Shown: piece by piece, positions 31,792 to 34,572 of the stretch
Position numbering within the stretch: position 1 is the first letter of the stretch
Layout: the number at the start of each line of letters is the position of its first letter
Origin: Sphingomonas azotifigens NBRC 15497
GTDB taxonomy: Bacteria > Pseudomonadota > Alphaproteobacteria > Sphingomonadales > Sphingomonadaceae
NCBI RefSeq assembly: GCF_002091475.1
Contig: NZ_BCTR01000026.1
Span: 1-34,572 of the forward strand
Length of the DNA: 34,572 nucleotides
Direction of reading: 5' to 3'
Notes under the pieces: model-generated
What the model was told of the DNA's origin: nothing
Seen by the model: the letters and a program-made list of their open reading frames with translations, nothing else
Databases searched by the model: none
Program-made: the position numbers and the translations under genes

Positions 31792-31841
31792 GGGAACTGT
31801 ACTCCTTACGACGAAAAAGTTGGGGGAAACTCCAGAAACGC

Positions 31842-31868
31842 AAAAGGGCGACCAAGTCCGGGCCGCCC
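31842..31868 (-). terminator. Hairpin plus U-run upstream of argD
   Basis: GGGCGGCC and GGTCGCCC (31868-31861 / 31853-31846, one G-U pair) form an 8-bp stem with a 7-nt loop; TTTTGCGTTT follows. It terminates the patatin gene, or could serve as an argD attenuator, because the candidate argD promoter ends just upstream of it (31876). Confidence 0.6.
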
Positions 31869-31875
31869 GGCGTGG

Positions 31876-31905
31876 TGTGTACGGCGGCTTGGGGGCGCAG
31901 GTCAA
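31876..31905 (-). promoter_or_regulatory. Putative argD promoter
   Basis: TTGACC (31905-31900) and TACACA (31881-31876) are 18 bp apart on the minus strand. Transcription would begin near 31869, at the start of the hairpin at 31842-31868. The hexamers are good for -35 and moderate for -10. Confidence 0.4.
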
Positions 31906-31919
31906 CCTGCCTGTGCGGT

Positions 31920-33362
31920 TCAGGGGAGCTGGTAGTTCCAGTTCGCAGCCGCCCCGCGCGCCCGACCATAATCGACGGTGCAGGCCATATAGTGCGGATA
32001 GAATTGCAGCGGCTTGGCCCTGGCGTCGATCGCCAGCCATTCCGCGCAGCTTTTGCCGTCGAAGCGGTGGTCGTCGGGGGCCTCGCCACCGGTGCCGGCC
32101 TGGCTGAGATAGGCCATGTCGAGCCCGCCCAGTTCCATCCCCAGCTGCTCGACGCTGCCTGCCGAGAAGCGATAGACCTGCGTTTCCAGCAGATCGACTG
32201 CGCGGAGCGCCGCGGTGACCGCCGACCAGCGCTGCACCGGCTGGGCGGTGCCGCTCCACGGGCCGGCATCCATCGTCGTGTTGACGAGCAGCGTCACTCG
32301 CGCCTTGCCGTCGCTGCCGGCGCCCTTGAGCGCCGCGACCACCGGCGCGAGGAACATGCCGAAGCGGGCGCCGCCATCCATGTACATCGCGGACTGGCGC
32401 GAGCCGGGCGCATCGCCGCCGCCCGCCGCCTCGAGCGACAGCGGCGGCACGCCCGGCGGCACCGAGGACGACGCCAGCATCGCATCGATATAGCAGCCCT
32501 GGAGCCGCGCGAGCTCCTCCGGCGCCGTGGTGGTCAGCGTCCGCCCGGCCAGCTCGCCCATGTCGATGGCATAGCCCTCGCCATCGTCGAGATTGCTCAC
32601 CCCGACATAGAGCTGGCGGTTCCGGTCGCGCCATTCATGGCCCACCGCCTGGAGCGTGCCGACCGTCATGATCTTGCGGAGCCGGGCCTGCAGCGGCGCG
32701 AAGCTCGCCGTCGAGCCCTTGAGCAACGCGCCGAGCGCCGCGCCGCCGCTGCGGACCCGCATCAGATCGGCCTCGCGGGCGATCGAATAGGCGAGCACAA
32801 GATCGCCGACATTCGAGGTGCCCGGCGTCACCACCAGGGGACTCGGGCCATCCTTGCCGGACATCGGGCCGTCGACCCAGCTATAGTCGGTCCGGTCCGC
32901 AGGCACCGGCTGGTTGGCGAGGAACAGCAGCGTGCTCTGAAGCGAGCCGGTGCTGACCCCGGTGACGATGTCCCAGGTCGGCAGCGTGCCGCGCTTGGCC
33001 AGGCCGTAGAAGAAGCCGGCGCCGAACGCCCCGTGCTGGCCGCCGCCGCTCAGCGCGAGGAACTGGTCCTCGCTGGGCGCCGCACCGCCCACGCCTTCCA
33101 GCGGCGCGCGCTCCTGCTCGCGGCGGACGCGGCGCTCGCGCAGCTGGGCGCCGAGCCGCCGGCTGATCGCCTCCTGCGCGACATCGGCGGCGGTCGCGTC
33201 GACCGGGCTCTCGGTGATGTCCGGCTTCTTCAGCCGGGAGCCAACGTCGAGCCGGAGCATCTGGTAGTTGCAGCCGGCGATCGGCTTGGGCCGCGGCTGG
33301 CTGCAGCCGGCGACGGCAAGCCCCGCGACGGCCAGCAGCACGAGTGATCGAAGCAGGCGCAT
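31920..33362 (-). CDS. Patatin-like phospholipase, lipoprotein
   Basis: This 480-residue protein has a lipoprotein signal with lipobox VAGC (Cys20). The patatin domain starts with the oxyanion loop LSGGGQHGAFGAG (about 104-116). The nucleophile Ser is in GVSTGSLQ (G-x-S-x-G, about 138). The catalytic Asp is in MYMDGGARFG (about 345). All three are intact, so it is likely an active serine hydrolase attached to the outer membrane on the periplasmic side. Substrate lipids are unknown. It lies upstream of argDF on the same strand, but with a terminator between them. Confidence 0.9.
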   Translation of the reverse strand: MRLLRSLVLLAVAGLAVAGCSQPRPKPIAGCNYQMLRLDVGSRLKKPDITESPVDATAADVAQEAISRRLGAQLRERRVRREQERAPLEGVGGAAPSEDQFLALSGGGQHGAFGAGFFYGLAKRGTLPTWDIVTGVSTGSLQSTLLFLANQPVPADRTDYSWVDGPMSGKDGPSPLVVTPGTSNVGDLVLAYSIAREADLMRVRSGGAALGALLKGSTASFAPLQARLRKIMTVGTLQAVGHEWRDRNRQLYVGVSNLDDGEGYAIDMGELAGRTLTTTAPEELARLQGCYIDAMLASSSVPPGVPPLSLEAAGGGDAPGSRQSAMYMDGGARFGMFLAPVVAALKGAGSDGKARVTLLVNTTMDAGPWSGTAQPVQRWSAVTAALRAVDLLETQVYRFSAGSVEQLGMELGGLDMAYLSQAGTGGEAPDDHRFDGKSCAEWLAIDARAKPLQFYPHYMACTVDYGRARGAAANWNYQLP

Positions 33363-33466
33363 GCATTCCCCCGTGACGGCGCGACTCCGCCCCCGCGAAG
33401 TCGTTGCGCCGCCCTAGTATGCACCCGTTCGTTTGGTTTTCGTAACGCTTTGCGCGCGCCTGTCGC

Positions 33467-34306
33467 TCAGCTCTTGATCTTCCAGCCGCGGCGGAGAAGC
33501 GCGTAGCAGAACAGCCCCAGCACCACGTCCAGCGTCAGGATCACGAGCGTACCGAGCAGGATCGGGGAATCGGCGACACCGAGGAAGCCGTAGCGGAAGC
33601 CCGAGATGATGTAGAAGAACGGGTTGGCATGGCTGATTGCGCGGAACACCGGCGAGAGGTTCTCGACCGAATAGAAGGTGCCCGAGAGCAGCGACAGCGG
33701 CGCCACGACGAAATTGGTGATCGCCGCGGCATGATCGAACTTCTCCGCCCAGATCGAGGTGAGCACCCCCATCAGCGCGAGGAACAGCGAGCCGAGGAAG
33801 CCGAACCACAGCACCGCCCACAGGTGCGCCGGGAAGACGTGCACGCCCCAGAGCGCCATCGCCAGCCACACCGTGCCGCCGACGCAGAAGGCGCGCGTCA
33901 CCGATCCGCCGGCCAGCGCCGCCAGCATCTCGCCGGTCGAGAGCGGCGGCATCAGATAGTCGACGATCGTGCCCTGGATCTTGCCGACGAGCAGCGAGAA
34001 GCTGGCATTGGCGAAGGCGTTCTGCAGCATGCCCATCACGATCAGGCCGGGTGCGATGAAATCGGCATAGTGGATCGCGACGCCGTCGAGCACCACCATC
34101 CGCCCGCCGCCGCCGAGCGCCACGGTGAAGATCACCAGATATAGCAAGGTGGTAACGGCCGGCGCCCACACCGTCTGGAGCTGCACCTTGAAGAAACGGC
34201 GCACCTCCTTGATATAGAGGGTGCGCAAGCCTCCCCAGTTGACGTTGCGAATCACCGGAACGCCCGGCTCGGGAAGCTGTGAACCGATTTCGGGGTGGCT
34301 GCTCAT
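33467..34306 (-). CDS. ABC-2 type transporter permease
   Basis: This 279-residue permease has six membrane helices. Examples are TVWAPAVTTLLYLVIFTVAL, HYADFIAPGLIVMGMLQNAF, VTRAFCVGGTVWLAMALWGV, AVLWFGFLGSLFLALMGVLT, FVVAPLSLLSGTFYSVENL and ILLGTLVILTLDVVLGLFCY. The ABC-2 signature PLSLLSGTFYS is present in the second half. The start at 34306 begins MSSHPEIGS. The ATP-binding partner would be expected next to it but is not in the window; the gene on the other side is gcrA, divergent 52 nt away. The cargo is unknown. Confidence 0.85.
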   Translation of the reverse strand: MSSHPEIGSQLPEPGVPVIRNVNWGGLRTLYIKEVRRFFKVQLQTVWAPAVTTLLYLVIFTVALGGGGRMVVLDGVAIHYADFIAPGLIVMGMLQNAFANASFSLLVGKIQGTIVDYLMPPLSTGEMLAALAGGSVTRAFCVGGTVWLAMALWGVHVFPAHLWAVLWFGFLGSLFLALMGVLTSIWAEKFDHAAAITNFVVAPLSLLSGTFYSVENLSPVFRAISHANPFFYIISGFRYGFLGVADSPILLGTLVILTLDVVLGLFCYALLRRGWKIKS

Positions 34307-34358
34307 GGCGCGATCGCGTACCCGCTGATGCCGCCGCCCGCAAGACGAAGGAACCGAA

Positions 34359-34572
34359 GTGAGCTGGACCGACGAGCGTATCGAGACGCTGAAGAAGATG
34401 TGGGACAGCGGCCTGACCGCGACGCAGATCGCCGAGGAGCTGGGCGGCGTGTCGCGCAACGCGGTGATCGGCAAGGCCCATCGCCTCGGCCTGCCCTCGC
34501 GCCCGTCGCCGGTGAAGGCCAACGAAGCCAAGGCCGCGGCGGCGCCTGCCGCGCCGGCCGAGCCGAAGCCGG
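34359..34572 (+). CDS. gcrA: GcrA cell-cycle regulator, 5' part only
   Basis: The frame runs from a GTG at 34359 to the window edge and codes the first 71 residues. The N-terminus SWTDERIETLKKMWDSGLTA followed by TQIAEELGGVSRNAVIGKAHRLGL is the conserved DNA-binding helix-turn-helix of GcrA, which recognises methylated GANTC sites and controls cell-cycle genes with RNA polymerase in alphaproteobacteria. A Pro/Ala/Lys-rich linker follows. The ribosome binding site AAGGAA is 5 nt upstream. The end is cut by the window. Confidence 0.95.
   Translation, partial: MSWTDERIETLKKMWDSGLTATQIAEELGGVSRNAVIGKAHRLGLPSRPSPVKANEAKAAAAPAAPAEPKP

Noticed and set aside
31872..33347. Long plus-strand open frame of 491 codons
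   Set aside because: Antisense to the patatin gene, which has its complete catalytic set on the minus strand.

Overview
The window looks like a chromosomal segment of a Sphingomonas-type alphaproteobacterium. The DNA is GC-rich with GC-ending codons. Supporting features are a GcrA cell-cycle regulator at the right edge, a petABC-apt operon, an HWE-family histidine kinase, a GAAC-N7-GAAC SOS box of the alphaproteobacterial type, and CCCCTCCCGC/GCGGGAGGGG palindromes between genes. Most of the window is ordinary housekeeping sequence. I see no phage, insertion sequence, CRISPR array, tRNA or rRNA.

Layout. 1-4400: rplY, pth, a secreted NIPSNAP protein, an opposite-strand surface lipoprotein and ychF (translation and ribosome-associated functions, with two extra genes between pth and ychF). 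4400-8200: an HWE kinase/single-domain response regulator pair divergent from a methyl-accepting chemotaxis-type receptor. 8200-10800: a compact metal/redox cassette made of a MerR-family regulator, an 18-bp mer-like operator, a glutaredoxin-MauE fusion and a Met/His-rich exported protein. 10900-15900: an NPP-type phosphodiesterase, a MaoC dehydratase, a DUF1801 protein, a FUSC transporter, an AAA ATPase and a small lipoprotein. 15900-19250: apt and the cytochrome bc1 genes. 19385-23600: trmL-hemF-GNAT, two coupled membrane proteins and lipB. 23600-28400: a small lipoprotein, a secreted orphan, queC-queE, a DUF3617-like protein, hslO and a small conserved protein. 28400-31800: an SOS-box-preceded low-complexity protein, then argF and argD. 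31900-34572: a patatin-like lipoprotein, an ABC-2 permease and the start of gcrA.

Functional units. petA-petB-petC encode the three catalytic subunits of complex III and are translationally coupled to apt. queC and queE overlap by 4 bp and make the 7-deazaguanine precursor of queuosine. argD and argF run in the order argD then argF, separated only by a structured repeat. trmL and hemF overlap by 4 bp. The kinase and response regulator are 9 nt apart.

The most interesting parts are: (1) the MerR/Grx-MauE/Met-rich cassette, where the operator looks mercury-type but the sensor's Cys spacing looks copper-type and no merA, merT, merP or copper ATPase is present; (2) the SOS box in front of an unrecognised Ala/Lys/Glu-rich gene; (3) the transcription-terminator hairpin directly in front of queC; and (4) the family of palindromic repeats, one of which supplies the argF ribosome binding site. 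All function calls come from reading motifs by eye; no database search was run.
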